A DNA stretch of 50,624 nucleotides from Actinomycetota bacterium (GTDB lineage: Bacteria; Actinomycetota; Thermoleophilia; Gaiellales; F1-60-MAGs149). Every line of letters starts with the position of its first letter. Positions within the stretch are counted from its first letter, which is position 1. The DNA lies in NCBI GenBank assembly GCA_009885805.1, contig VFJZ01000084.1, positions 1 through 50,624 of the forward strand, read 5' to 3'. Below are positions 13,839-22,562 of the stretch, piece by piece. The notes beneath the pieces are model-generated. The model did no database searches and had not been told where the DNA came from. It was given only the letters and a program-made list of their open reading frames with translations. Position numbers and translations under genes: made by a program.

Positions 13839-14519
13839 GTGGCTCGTACACGGTGGCGCAGTCTCGCATTGGCTCTACTGGTCGTCGCGGCACTCCCGCC
13901 GCTGGCTGAGGGGTCGCACACCGGGCAGGACGACAGCCAAGGTGGGCAGCGGCGTGACAGCGAGACCCAGACCGGAGTACGAGCGAACATCACGGGTTCG
14001 GTGACCGTCCCGGCCGGGGGCGCTTCGATCGCGACGGTACGAATTCAGTCGTCCCTGCTGACGTCAAGTGCACTGATGCAAATGGGTCACCTCCGACACG
14101 GCACGTCAGCGTCATCGAATTGTGGTCCGAACGGCAGCGTCGGCCATATGGTCGAACGGCGCGTGCTCAACGGTAGTTACCTGTGCACGCTGTACTCCGG
14201 AGGAGTTGGGGCGAACCATGAGTTCAAGGTGGCGCACTTGACACCCGACCATACCTGGGGAGCGTTCCGCGATGGGGTGCTCTTCGAATCGCGCGACCTG
14301 AACTTCAATATCCCGAGTCACGTCTTCGCGGTCGGCGAGTACCACTCTCCTCCGCCGACCTCATACACGATGACCTACGGGCCGACAGGCGCGACGCCCT
14401 GGCAGGTCAGGCTTTCCACGGGCGTCTACGCGACCATCAACATCGCGACGTCGTTCGATCCAGGCGATCACTGGGGTACAGGATCGCTACCGTCGCCGTT
14501 CAACCTGACCCGGAACTGA
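13839..14519 (+). CDS. Secreted protein of unknown function
   Basis: 226 aa from GTG 13839, which has GAGGG 8 bases upstream and places a signal peptide at the very N-terminus (ARTRWRSLALALLVVAALPPLAEG). An in-frame GTG at 13758 would bury the signal peptide behind 27 residues and is less likely. The mature part is rich in Ser, Thr, Gly and Asn and contains LRHGTSASSNCGPNGSVGHM and SGGVGANHEFKVAHLTPDHT, with two cysteines that might form a disulfide. No family was recognised. Base composition is visibly less GC-rich than neighbouring genes, suggesting acquisition. It is followed 10 bases later by a lipoprotein gene. Confidence 0.68.
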   Translation: MARTRWRSLALALLVVAALPPLAEGSHTGQDDSQGGQRRDSETQTGVRANITGSVTVPAGGASIATVRIQSSLLTSSALMQMGHLRHGTSASSNCGPNGSVGHMVERRVLNGSYLCTLYSGGVGANHEFKVAHLTPDHTWGAFRDGVLFESRDLNFNIPSHVFAVGEYHSPPPTSYTMTYGPTGATPWQVRLSTGVYATINIATSFDPGDHWGTGSLPSPFNLTRN

Positions 14520-14529
14520 GGTACTCGAA

Positions 14530-15255
14530 ATGATTCGCAACGCAGTGGCGATCACTATGGGAGCACTCATGCTCTCCGCGTGCGGCGGCGCCGAACTCCA
14601 GCCCCCTGCAGTCGCTCCCAGTTCGTCTGTCGTGAATTCGATCGAACGCCCCTTGTCAGCGAAGGTCGGCGGGCCGAGCGCCCGGCTGATCTCGATGAAG
14701 ACGTCAGACGGGATCTTGACGATCACACTCCGCGCGACGTCGGACGAAGATGCCGCAGTTGCGATGTGGGATGGCCTCGTTCTCGCCCGGTCATACGTGC
14801 CCGATTCCTCGTCGCCGGTGACGACTGCCAAGATCGTCGTCGTCGATCAGGCTGGGAAAGTCCTCGACGGGAACGACGCGTCCGTGGCATCGACAACCGC
14901 GCCCTTGGTCGCCCAGCCCTTCGATGAGACTGCGGCGGCGGCCGCGGCGGCGGCAGCAGGCGTCACGGTCCGAACCATCGAGACATACCCGGAGAGCGGT
15001 GGTGCCGTAGCCCTGACCGTTAGTGGCCAGGACGCGGGAGAGCTCGCTGCCAACAGCAGCAGAGTTCTGTCCGCGCTCGTCGGCAAGTACGCCAACAAGA
15101 TCCCGACGCTCGTCCGCTTTGTCGACGACACCGGCGCGGCCGTCGTGACCGTTGGCTGGATCCCGCTCGGCGGCGATGTCGTCGGGACGGGTGTCGGCTG
15201 GGAGGCGCCGGGCGTGGACAGCTCCGCGATCTTTGGCGTGGTGACGACGGGCTGA
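14530..15255 (+). CDS. Putative lipoprotein
   Basis: 241 aa with a short type II signal peptide and lipobox LSAC (IRNAVAITMGALMLSACGG), so the cysteine at about residue 18 is probably lipidated and membrane-anchored. GAGG lies 8 bases before ATG 14530. The middle holds a run of alanines (DETAAAAAAAAAGVTVRT) and the C-terminal half a compact alpha/beta-like region ending VGWIPLGGDVVGTGVGWEAPG. Function unknown. Like the upstream secreted protein gene, its codon use is less GC-rich than the surroundings; the two probably form one operon. Confidence 0.7.
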   Translation: MIRNAVAITMGALMLSACGGAELQPPAVAPSSSVVNSIERPLSAKVGGPSARLISMKTSDGILTITLRATSDEDAAVAMWDGLVLARSYVPDSSSPVTTAKIVVVDQAGKVLDGNDASVASTTAPLVAQPFDETAAAAAAAAAGVTVRTIETYPESGGAVALTVSGQDAGELAANSSRVLSALVGKYANKIPTLVRFVDDTGAAVVTVGWIPLGGDVVGTGVGWEAPGVDSSAIFGVVTTG

Positions 15256-15312
15256 CCAGCGGCGGAACACCGACTCCACTGTTCGATCTGGGACGGGTCG
15301 CCATGGTCGCCG

Positions 15313-16119
15313 CTACGTCGCGACGGCCACGGCGACCACCGCCGGCAGCAAGAACCAGCCCAGGAACGTCAGGACGATGGCGACGGCCGCGAACGTCGTC
15401 GCGTCGTCCTGCGGCGGACGGCCGGCGCGGCCGATCGTCTCCCACAGCGCCTCCAGCGGCTGTTTCATCAGCAGGTGCGCCCGCCGCCGTGCCGTCGCGG
15501 CGCCCTGCAGCAGCACGTACGAGACGACCCCGAACAGCACGAACAGGACGCCGCCGAGCACCGCCTGCACGGTGGCGTCCAGCCAGTCGAGCGTTCCCAG
15601 CGGCCGCGACAGCCCCGCGACCAGCGGCACCGCCGCGAGACCGGAGACGACCGCGGGGAAGGTGCCGCCACGGTAGCCACTCGAGACCAGATCCGCCTCG
15701 GCGCGGGCGCCCGCGAGGAGATGCCGCTCCGAACTGCCGTCGGCAGCCTGCGCCTCACGCCGCGCGTAGAGCAGGTGCAGGCGCCGCGCGATGTCGTGGG
15801 TGTAGGAGCGCACGACGTAGCGCGCCACCATCTCGGTCAGGTACGAGACGACGCCCGTGAGCGGCCCGAAGCGCAGGAGGCGCGGGCGGCGCCAGCCGTC
15901 ACGGTCGTGGATCTCCAGCGCCCGCATCACCAGCCGGTGCGCGGCGACGAAGCGATCAGGGTCGGCCAGCGGCGCCTCCTCCGCGAGTTGCGCAACCAGC
16001 CGCGCCTCGTCCGCCGAGCGCGGTCCGAGCCGGGCCAGCGCCGCCTCGGCCGCCCCCTCCGGCCCGTCGACGAGCAGACGCCGCGTGCGTTCGAGCTGCT
16101 CGGCGAGCTCGTCCAGCAG
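15313..16119 (-). CDS. Membrane protein; no canonical start codon at the expected N-terminus
   Basis: The first ATG/GTG/TTG in frame is GTG 15930 (205 aa), but the frame is open and clearly protein-like for another 60 codons upstream (LLDELAEQLERTRRLLVDGP, then ARLGPRSADEARLVAQLAEE), up to the end of the cupin gene. Only CTG codons (16119, 16116) are plausible starts there, giving about 268 aa. The N-terminal part is helical and charged. The C-terminal half has three hydrophobic segments (PAVVSGLAAVPLVAGLS, AVLGGVLFVLFGVVSYVLL, VAIVLTFLGWFLLPAVVAVA). No family was recognised. Downstream of the cupin and probably cotranscribed with it. Confidence 0.62.
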   Translation of the reverse strand: MLDELAEQLERTRRLLVDGPEGAAEAALARLGPRSADEARLVAQLAEEAPLADPDRFVAAHRLVMRALEIHDRDGWRRPRLLRFGPLTGVVSYLTEMVARYVVRSYTHDIARRLHLLYARREAQAADGSSERHLLAGARAEADLVSSGYRGGTFPAVVSGLAAVPLVAGLSRPLGTLDWLDATVQAVLGGVLFVLFGVVSYVLLQGAATARRRAHLLMKQPLEALWETIGRAGRPPQDDATTFAAVAIVLTFLGWFLLPAVVAVAVAT

Positions 16120-16132
16120 GTTGACGCCGCCG

Positions 16133-16501
16133 TCAGCCGCGGCGGTCGTCCCAGATCACGAAGACCTTGCGCAGCGACTCGGTGATCTCCCACTCGCCGG
16201 TCCAGCCGTCGCGCGTCACGTACACGGTGCCGGGTGCGAGCGCGACCTGATCGCCGTTCGCCTCGGTGATCGTACCCGCGCCCCTGACGACGATCATCAG
16301 CTCGTTGTACCCGGCGCGGGAACCGGGGAACGTCCCCGGCGAGACCTCCCAGACACCGAGCTGGAGGTGGGCGTCCTCGTGCAGCACCGTGGCGGCCTCG
16401 TGCGGGTCGCCGGCCGTGGCGCCGGGACGGGGTGTCGCCGCCGGCAAGTCGACGGCGAGAGCGTCGCGAACGTACGTCGTCAGATCGGGGATCGCAGCCA
16501 T
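16133..16501 (-). CDS. Cupin domain protein (ureidoglycine aminohydrolase-like cupin)
   Basis: A 122-aa single-domain cupin. The order LQLGVWEVSPGTF, NELMIVVRGAGTITEANGD, VALAPGTVYVTRDGWTGEWE, RKVFVIWD matches the DUF861-type cupin fold. The metal-binding histidines of classic cupins are largely missing, so it may bind a ligand rather than catalyse. ATG 16501 is preceded by TAATCT with a 6-base gap; that box overlaps the stop codon of the upstream oxidoreductase, so the cupin appears to have its own leaderless promoter. Confidence 0.78.
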   Translation of the reverse strand: MAAIPDLTTYVRDALAVDLPAATPRPGATAGDPHEAATVLHEDAHLQLGVWEVSPGTFPGSRAGYNELMIVVRGAGTITEANGDQVALAPGTVYVTRDGWTGEWEITESLRKVFVIWDDRRG

Positions 16502-16510
16502 GCGCGTAGA

Positions 16511-17902
16511 TTACGCGCCGAGCTCGCCGACCGCGTTGCGCACCGCCACCTTCAGGGCCTCGGACAGCGTCGGGTGGGCGAACGTCGTCGCGAGCACGGC
16601 GTCGAGGTTGCCTCCGTCCACGTGCAGCGGAATCGTCAGCTCGGCCAACATGTCGCCGCCGTGTGCGGCGACGACCGTCGCGCCGAGCAGCTTCCGGGTC
16701 GGCCTGTCGAGTACGACCTTGACGAAGCCTTCGGTCTCCCCCACGGCGCGCGCCTTGCCGAGCTCGCGGATCAGCTTCACGTGGGTGTGGACGTCGTGCC
16801 CTCGCTCCCGCGCCTGCGCCTCGGTCAGGCCCGCGCCGGCGACCTCCGGGTCGGTGAAGGTGACGCGCGGCATCGCACCGTAGGTCGGGCGGTTGGTGCC
16901 GCCGGCGAGGATGTTCTCTGCCACCTGCGGCCCGTCGTAGGTCGCCACGTGCGTGAACTGGAAGCGGCGGTGCTCACCACCGACCGCGTCCCCGATCGCC
17001 CAGTAGCCCGGAGCGGTCGTCGCGAGCCCCTCGTCGACCGCGATCCCGCCGCCGTCGAGGTCGATCCCCGCCTCGTGCGGCCGCAGCGCCGCCATGGCTG
17101 GCTCGCGCCCGGTCGCGAGCAGGACGTGCTCGGCGTCGGCCGAGCCGCCGTCCCAGCTGATGCGGACACCGAGTGGCCCCTCGGAGAGATGGAACCCGGT
17201 CGCGCCCGTGACGACACGCACGCCCTCACGCTCCAGGACCCGGGCGACGAGCGCCCGCGCCTCCGGCTCCTCACCGCGGAGCGGGGCCTCCGCGCGCATC
17301 GCGATCGTGACCGCGACGCCGAGGCGCCCCATTGCCTGCGCGAACTCGACGGCGATCGGGCCGCCGCCGACGATCGCCAGCGAGCGCGGCAGATCGTCGA
17401 GCCGCAACAGTTCGCTGCTCGTCAGGTACGGGACGGTCGCGACGCCGGGGAAGGGCGGGCGAGCCGCCGCCGCGCCGACCGCGAGCACGGTCGCGACGCC
17501 GTCGAGACCGGGGTCGGCGCCGTCGATCAGGAGCCGGCCGTCGGCGAAGCTGGCGGCGGCGGGAACGAGCAGCGTGCCGTCATCGCCAGCGACGAGGTCC
17601 TCGTAGAAGCGCCGCCCCTCGTTCATCACGCGATGGATCCGCGCCATCACGGCGCGACCGTTGATCCGCACCTCACAGACGACGCCGAACTCGGCACCTC
17701 GTCGCGCCAGATGCGCGATCTCTGCAGCCCTGACCAGGGCCTTCGTCGGGATGCACCCGACGTTGATTCAGGTGCCGCCGAGGGCTTCCGGCTCGATCAG
17801 CGCGACTCGCGCTCCGAGGCGCCGCGCCCGCATGGTGGTGGCGATACCGCCCATGCCACCGCCGACGACGATCAGATCAGGGTCGAAACTCTTGATGTCC
17901 AC
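16511..17902 (-). CDS. Pyridine nucleotide-disulfide oxidoreductase with in-frame TGA at the redox cysteine: candidate selenoprotein
   Basis: 463 codons from GTG 17902, with TACTGT 6 bases upstream (leaderless promoter). The N-terminus has the FAD-binding motif PDLIVVGGGMGGIA. Codon 45 (17768-17770) is TGA, within ALGGT-[TGA]-INVGCIPTKALV. In mercuric reductase and dihydrolipoamide dehydrogenase relatives this motif is GGTCxNxGCxPxK, with two cysteines forming the catalytic disulfide. Here the second is kept (Cys50) and the first is TGA. The rest is intact: NAD(P)-binding AIVGGGPIAVEFA, the second FAD motif GYWAIGDAVG, and C-terminal FAHPTLSEAL with the catalytic His and Glu. If TGA is read as selenocysteine, full-length protein results; if not, a 44-residue peptide. 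The alternatives are a TGC-to-TGA point mutation or a sequencing error. A reading that starts downstream at 17671 would lack FAD binding. Confidence 0.8.
17726..17762 (-). promoter_or_regulatory. Candidate bacterial SECIS region downstream of the TGA codon
   Basis: Two stem-loops follow the TGA on the minus strand. The first (17744-17762) is a perfect 7-bp stem CGTCGGG/CCCGACG closing a TGCAT loop, starting 5 bases after TGA. The second (17726-17741) is GGCCCT/AGGGCT with one G-U pair, closing a GGTC tetraloop whose first G is 32 bases after TGA. A loop opening with G, within a few tens of bases of UGA, is what SelB-type bacterial SECIS elements show. Both stems also encode conserved residues of the VGCIPTKALVRA segment, and high GC makes chance stems likely, so this is suggestive only. 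Confidence 0.45.
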
Positions 17903-17953
17903 GCCCACACAGTAGGCGGAGGGTTGTGGACGTTACGGGGCTACCCTGCCGTC

Positions 17954-18748
17954 ATGCGACGCGCGGTCGAACGTGTCGGACGGTTCCTGCCGCACGGCTG
18001 GCGCGACTTCTGGCTCCAGTTCGCCGTCTTCTGGCTGTTCTATGCGGGCTACGAGCTGTCGCGCGGGCTGTCGGAAGGCGCCCGTGCCGAGGCGTTTCTG
18101 AATGCCAACGCCGTGATCGAGGCCGAGCGGGCGCTCGGCATCTACTGGGAACTCGCGATCCAACGCTGGACGCTCGAGGACGCGCCAGGCGTCTTCCTGG
18201 AGGCCGCCAACTGGACCTACTTCAACTGTCAGTTCACGATCTCGTTCGCGTTCATGCTCTGGGTGTACTTCCGGCGTAACCACGCCTTCTACTTCGTCCG
18301 CAACATCATCCTCTGCGCCGACTTCATCGGTCTCGCCGGCTACCTGATGCTCCCGACCGCGCCGCCCCGGTTCCTGCCGGAACTCGGCTACGTCGACACC
18401 CTCGTCGGCGAGGCGATCTCGCACGAGTCGGGGCTGATCGCCACCTTCTCAAATCCGTACGCTGCGATGCCGAGCCTCCACACCGCCTACGCCCTGACGA
18501 TCGGCATCACGGGCGTCCTCGTCTGTCGGCGGCTCTGGAGCCGAACACTCTGGGCGCTGTATCCCGCACTCGTCGTCTACTCGATCGTCGCCACCGGGAA
18601 CCACTTCCTGCTGGACGCCGTCGCCGGCGCCGGCGCTGCTGCCTTCGCATTGCTCGCCGCTCTGGCGATCGCGCGCGGCCGTCTGCCGCACCCGGAGCGC
18701 GCACCGGTCGGGTTCCTCGTGCCACGCCTCCGGGCAGCGCCAGCCTGA
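17954..18748 (+). CDS. PAP2/inositolphosphotransferase-family membrane protein
   Basis: A 264-aa polytopic membrane protein with about six TM segments. It carries the sequence blocks of the PAP2-type lipid phosphatase/phosphotransferase superfamily found in Aur1/Ipt1-like proteins: LPTAPPRFLPELGYVDT, NPYAAMPSLHTAYALTIGIT (PSLH histidine) and ATGNHFLLDAVAGAGAA (second histidine and aspartate). TACCCT at 17942-17947 ends 6 bases before the ATG, a leaderless start. It is directly upstream of a CDP-alcohol phosphotransferase and inositol-3-phosphate synthase, suggesting a role in making or remodelling inositol lipids; that is inferred from context. Confidence 0.84.
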   Translation: MRRAVERVGRFLPHGWRDFWLQFAVFWLFYAGYELSRGLSEGARAEAFLNANAVIEAERALGIYWELAIQRWTLEDAPGVFLEAANWTYFNCQFTISFAFMLWVYFRRNHAFYFVRNIILCADFIGLAGYLMLPTAPPRFLPELGYVDTLVGEAISHESGLIATFSNPYAAMPSLHTAYALTIGITGVLVCRRLWSRTLWALYPALVVYSIVATGNHFLLDAVAGAGAAAFALLAALAIARGRLPHPERAPVGFLVPRLRAAPA

Positions 18749-18824
18749 CCGCTCGACGGTGAAAACCGACCGCTCGTCGACCGTGGACCGGTCACCTGAG
18801 GCGCGCTCCGTACCCTCCGGCCCA

Positions 18825-19436
18825 GTGAACGCACACCTCGAGCGGATCCAGCACGGCTACACCTCCGGCGTCCGACGTATCGTCGCCGACGTCGTCCGGT
18901 CGCTGCGCCGGATTCCGCTGACCGCCAACCAGGTCACCGCGATCGGCTTCGCCTTCAACCTCGTCGCCGCCGCGTTGATCTACGAAGAGCTGTGGATCGC
19001 CGCCGGCGCAGCCTTCCTGCTCGGCTCCGTCCTCGACATCTTCGACGGCGCGATCGCCCGCAGCCGCGGCGAGGATGGACCGCGGGGCGCCTTCATCGAT
19101 TCGACCCTCGACCGCATCGCCGAGGGCGTCGTACTCGCGGCCATCGCCCTCGTCTTCGCCCGCCAGGGTGCGGAGTGGGCGCTCGCCGCCGTATTCGTGG
19201 CGCTCGTCGCCTCCTTCATGACGTCCTACGCGCGCGCCCGCGCCGAGGCCCTCGGTCTCGACGGCACCTCCGGCCTGATGGCACGCGCCGAACGCGTCGT
19301 GCTGCTCGGCGCCGCCCTCGTCTTCGCGCCCCTCGGCGCGCTGCCGTGGGGCGTCGGCCTGCTCGCCCTGCTCTCCGCGCTGACGGTCGCACAGCGCACC
19401 CGTCACGTGCTCGCGCAGATGCGCGACGACTCGTAG
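18825..19436 (+). CDS. CDP-alcohol phosphatidyltransferase, probable phosphatidylinositol phosphate synthase
   Basis: About 203 aa, an integral membrane enzyme with the full family motif D-x2-DG-x2-AR-x8-G-x3-D-x3-[20 protein letters not shown] followed by AFIDSTLDR. These residues bind CDP-diacylglycerol and metal. The neighbouring inositol-3-phosphate synthase makes inositol phosphate the likely acceptor, as in actinobacterial phosphatidylinositol phosphate synthase. GTG 18825 is chosen because TACCCT (18811-18816) ends 8 bases upstream and the protein then begins [11 protein letters not shown]; a further in-frame GTG at 18759 adds 22 polar residues. The acceptor assignment is by context. 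Confidence 0.85.
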   Translation: MNAHLERIQHGYTSGVRRIVADVVRSLRRIPLTANQVTAIGFAFNLVAAALIYEELWIAAGAAFLLGSVLDIFDGAIARSRGEDGPRGAFIDSTLDRIAEGVVLAAIALVFARQGAEWALAAVFVALVASFMTSYARARAEALGLDGTSGLMARAERVVLLGAALVFAPLGALPWGVGLLALLSALTVAQRTRHVLAQMRDDS

Positions 19437-19465
19437 ATCCCAAGCAAAGGACTGGAATTACCGCA

Positions 19466-20650
19466 ATGAGCGCCCGTAACGGCTCCACGAACAACCGCCC
19501 CTCCGACGGTAAGGTCCGCGTCGCGATCGTCGGCGTCGGCAACTGCGCCTCGTCGCTCGTCCAGGGCGTCACCTACTACCGCGACGCCGACGAGAACGAC
19601 GCCGTACCCGGCCTGATGCACGTCAATCTGGGCGGCTACCACGTCCGCGACATCGAGTTCGTCGCGGCGATCGACATCGACGCGGACAAGGTCGGCAAGG
19701 ATCTCGCCGACGCGATCGGCTCCGGCCAGAACAACACCGTGAAGTTCTGCGATGTCAAGAAGACCGGCATCACCGTCGCTCGCGGCATGACCCACGACGG
19801 GCTCGGCAAGTACCTGTCGCAGGTGATCACGAAGGCGCCCGGCAAGACCGCCGACATCGTCCAGTTGCTGAAGGACACGAAGACCGACGTGCTCGTCTCG
19901 TACCTGCCCGTGGGCTCGGAGGAGGCGACCAAGTGGTACGTCGAGCAGGCCCTGCAGGCCGGCGTCGCGTTCGTCAACTGCATCCCGGTGTTCATCGCCC
20001 GCGAGGAGTACTGGCGCGACCGCTTCGAGAAGGCCGGGCTGCCGATCATCGGCGACGACATCAAGTCGCAGGTCGGCGCGACCATTCTCCATCGCGTGCT
20101 GGCCCGGCTGTTCGACGACCGCGGCGTCAAGATCGAGCGCACGTATCAGCTCAACGTCGGCGGCAACACCGACTTCATGAACATGCTCGAGCGGGAGCGC
20201 CTGGAGTCGAAGAAGATCTCGAAGACGAACGCCGTCACGTCGCAGCTGCCGTACGAGATGGCGCCCGGCGACGTTCACATCGGCCCGTCCGACCACATCC
20301 CGTGGCTGCAGGACCGCAAGTGGGCCTACATCCGCGTCGAGGGTCGCTCGTTCGGCGACGTGCCACTGACGGCCGAGCTGAAGCTGGAGGTCTGGGACTC
20401 GCCGAACTCCGCCGGCATCGTGATCGACGCCGTTCGTTTGATCAAGCTCGCGCTCGACCACGGCATCGCCGGCGCGCTCGACTACCCGTCCGCGTACCTG
20501 ATGAAGTCGCCGCCGATCCAGCATCGCGACGAGTTCGCACGTGACGGCACCGAGCAGTTCATCGCCGACCACCCGCGCATCGCCCCGGCCGAACGTGGCA
20601 CCAAGGCCGCGAAGCGGGTGCCGAAGCCCAAGGGCGCAACGAACACCTGA
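19466..20650 (+). CDS. ino1: Inositol-3-phosphate synthase (actinobacterial type)
   Basis: A 394-aa NAD-dependent enzyme that cyclises glucose 6-phosphate to inositol 3-phosphate. The N-terminal Rossmann motif is [18 protein letters not shown]. Other landmarks are [77 protein letters not shown] and [19 protein letters not shown]. Length and motifs fit actinobacterial Ino1 rather than the longer eukaryotic form. The extreme C-terminus is Lys-rich and variable. Located 29 bases after the CDP-alcohol transferase gene, likely the same transcript, supplying the head group for inositol lipids. Confidence 0.95.
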   Translation: MSARNGSTNNRPSDGKVRVAIVGVGNCASSLVQGVTYYRDADENDAVPGLMHVNLGGYHVRDIEFVAAIDIDADKVGKDLADAIGSGQNNTVKFCDVKKTGITVARGMTHDGLGKYLSQVITKAPGKTADIVQLLKDTKTDVLVSYLPVGSEEATKWYVEQALQAGVAFVNCIPVFIAREEYWRDRFEKAGLPIIGDDIKSQVGATILHRVLARLFDDRGVKIERTYQLNVGGNTDFMNMLERERLESKKISKTNAVTSQLPYEMAPGDVHIGPSDHIPWLQDRKWAYIRVEGRSFGDVPLTAELKLEVWDSPNSAGIVIDAVRLIKLALDHGIAGALDYPSAYLMKSPPIQHRDEFARDGTEQFIADHPRIAPAERGTKAAKRVPKPKGATNT

Positions 20651-20728
20651 ACGCGGTCCACGGTCCCGAGCGCTCCTGCGCCGTAACTGGGTAGGTCGCG
20701 GCGCGAGACGCGTGGTAGCGAGAAACTG

Positions 20729-22408
20729 GTGCGACAACTCCTCGGCGCCGCTGTGCTCGCGGCGAGTCTACCTCTGCTCCTGTTCACGACCGCTGCCGCC
20801 ACCGCTGCGCCGAAGAAGTGCCCGGCAAAGATCGCCCGCACGGTCGACGGCAAGCGCACCTGCGTTCGCGGCGCGACGATGCGCGCGATCATGCCGACCC
20901 GCCCGGCCGCCGTCGAGGCGCTCGCCGATGCGCTCGGCCCGCCACCGATCTAGCTTGCGGTCCGCCGGAAGCTCGGTGATCGTCGCACCTGGCCGTCGCT
21001 CCTGCCGACAGCCGTTGCGCGAGTGGCGATCGGGGGCGCCGGCCAGCTGTTCACGACGGGTCCAGGTCGGCGAGCGCCAGCGGAACGATGACTGAGGCCG
21101 GCACCGCAGTGACGCTCGGGCTGGAGATGGGGTTGGACGCAACCGGTGCCCTCGACGCGATCGGGTTCTCCGCCGACGTCGCCAAAGATGGCGCCCCCGA
21201 GTCAATGGGCCTTCGAGTCAGCGCCCGGTCGACGCTGCCGGCCTGCCCGGACGCCACCGGGGCGATCAGCGGCACGCTGACGTTCGACTACCGCAAGAAG
21301 TCGGGCCAGGCGCTGCGGGTCGGGCCGGTCAACGTCGGGAAGGTGAACGACGCGACCCGCGTTACCAGCAAGACGACAGTTCGGGCGCAGATGGGTAAGA
21401 ACAGCCGTCTGGCGAGCATCACCGACGACCCCAAGGCACGCTCGAGGTCGCCCATTCCGGCAGTGCCCTGGCGTTCATCCAGAGCCGCTGGGTCGCCGGT
21501 GTGGCGGTCACCGCGCGCGGCGGTTTGAACCCGGCGACCGGCCAGTCGCTCGCCGGCGCGACGTCAAACGCCAGGACGAAGGTGACCTCATCGACCCTCT
21601 CAGCGCGCGAGATGGCGGCGGCGGGGGGAGCAATGGGCACGGTCGGCGACACCCTCACGCGCGAGACGCTCGGTGTAGTCCTCGATCGCGTGCGCAAGAT
21701 CGAGACGGAGGCCCGGTCCGGCCGCTGCGTCACCATCGTGCCCGCGCCCGCCCCGGCCTGGAAACTCCCTGTTGGCGGGTCGATGCCGGTGCAGACCACC
21801 CTGAAGACCAGGGACGGCGTATCGGTGCCGACCGTCGACTGGACGACTTCGGCCGGGCTCGGGACGATCGCCCCGGCCGCCGTCACCGCACCGACCCCGA
21901 CCTTCACGATCACCGGCGCTGGCCCGAGCAGCGGTGACACCGCGCGGGTCCGTTTCCACGCGGTCTCCCCGGCCGGCGTCGCCGACCTCGACGGCGTCCC
22001 GACGGAGCGCGAACCGTCCTGTACCAGTTGACGACCGCAACCATCTCCGACGGCGAGAGCCGGCTCGTACCGTACGCCTCCTGCGCCGGGGCCTACGGGA
22101 CCGTCTCCGGCCCGGGAACGGTCAATGCCGGCGACGTCGAGATCATCGTCGACCCCGCCGCCGGTGCAACGGCCGCGATCCAGCACGACGTCTCGACCCC
22201 CGTCTTCTCCGCACCGCCGTACGGCTGCCCTACGCCGCCACCGCCGCCACCGCCGCCAATCGTTCGATCGCTGACGGCGTTCCTGTACAGCGGGCCGCGC
22301 CCGTTTACCGGTTTCCCACTAACGGCGACGGACCTGCCGCTCTTCAACATCCCGTTCGGCTCCGGCACGATGAGCTGGACACTGGACGCGCCGCCCGCGA
22401 CGGGCTGA
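20729..22408 (+). pseudogene. Frame-broken gene for a secreted protein
   Basis: Four consecutive open pieces in changing frames read as one exported protein: 20729-20953 (signal peptide RQLLGAAVLAASLPLLLFTT, then KKCPAKIARTVDGKRTCVRG), about 21000-21435 (ADVTLGLEMGLDATG-like core and SARSTLPACPDATGAISGTL), about 21435-22005 (EVAHSGSALAFIQSRWVAGV through GRCVTIVPAPAPAWKLP), and about 22005-22408 (RTVLYQLTTATISDGES, then a poly-Pro linker). Each change of frame is in the same direction, equivalent to a single missing base. Either the gene has decayed or the assembly contains deletions. The predicted product would be a Cys-containing secreted or cell-surface protein of about 560 residues; its family is not recognised. 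Confidence 0.6.
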
Positions 22409-22562
22409 GACGAGCGGGCAACCCTACGAGCCGCACTCCAGATCGAGGGCGACCTCGAGTGTCGCCGGCTGGCGGTCGTCCCCGACTGCCAGTCGGGAGC
22501 GGATGATATCCCGCAGGGATGATGCCTGAACGGAGAGGTCGCGCTCGAGCCGGATCGGGCGA

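Noticed and set aside
16511-17671. Oxidoreductase starting at GTG 17671 as a shorter functional gene
   Set aside because: It would lack the FAD motif and the redox-active CxxxxC segment, while the upstream 77 codons carry exactly those motifs and a -10 box.
17768-17770. TGA read as tryptophan (alternative genetic code)
   Set aside because: Many genes in the window end at TGA with overlapping downstream starts, and the family has Cys, not Trp, at this position.
22240-22260. CCGCCA-rich tandem run as a functional repeat
   Set aside because: It encodes a poly-proline linker in the broken secreted protein and is short.
20729-22408. TGA/TAG breaks here as further selenocysteine sites or programmed frameshifts
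   Set aside because: The sense moves to another frame at each break, and no conserved cysteine or slippery heptamer stands at the breaks.
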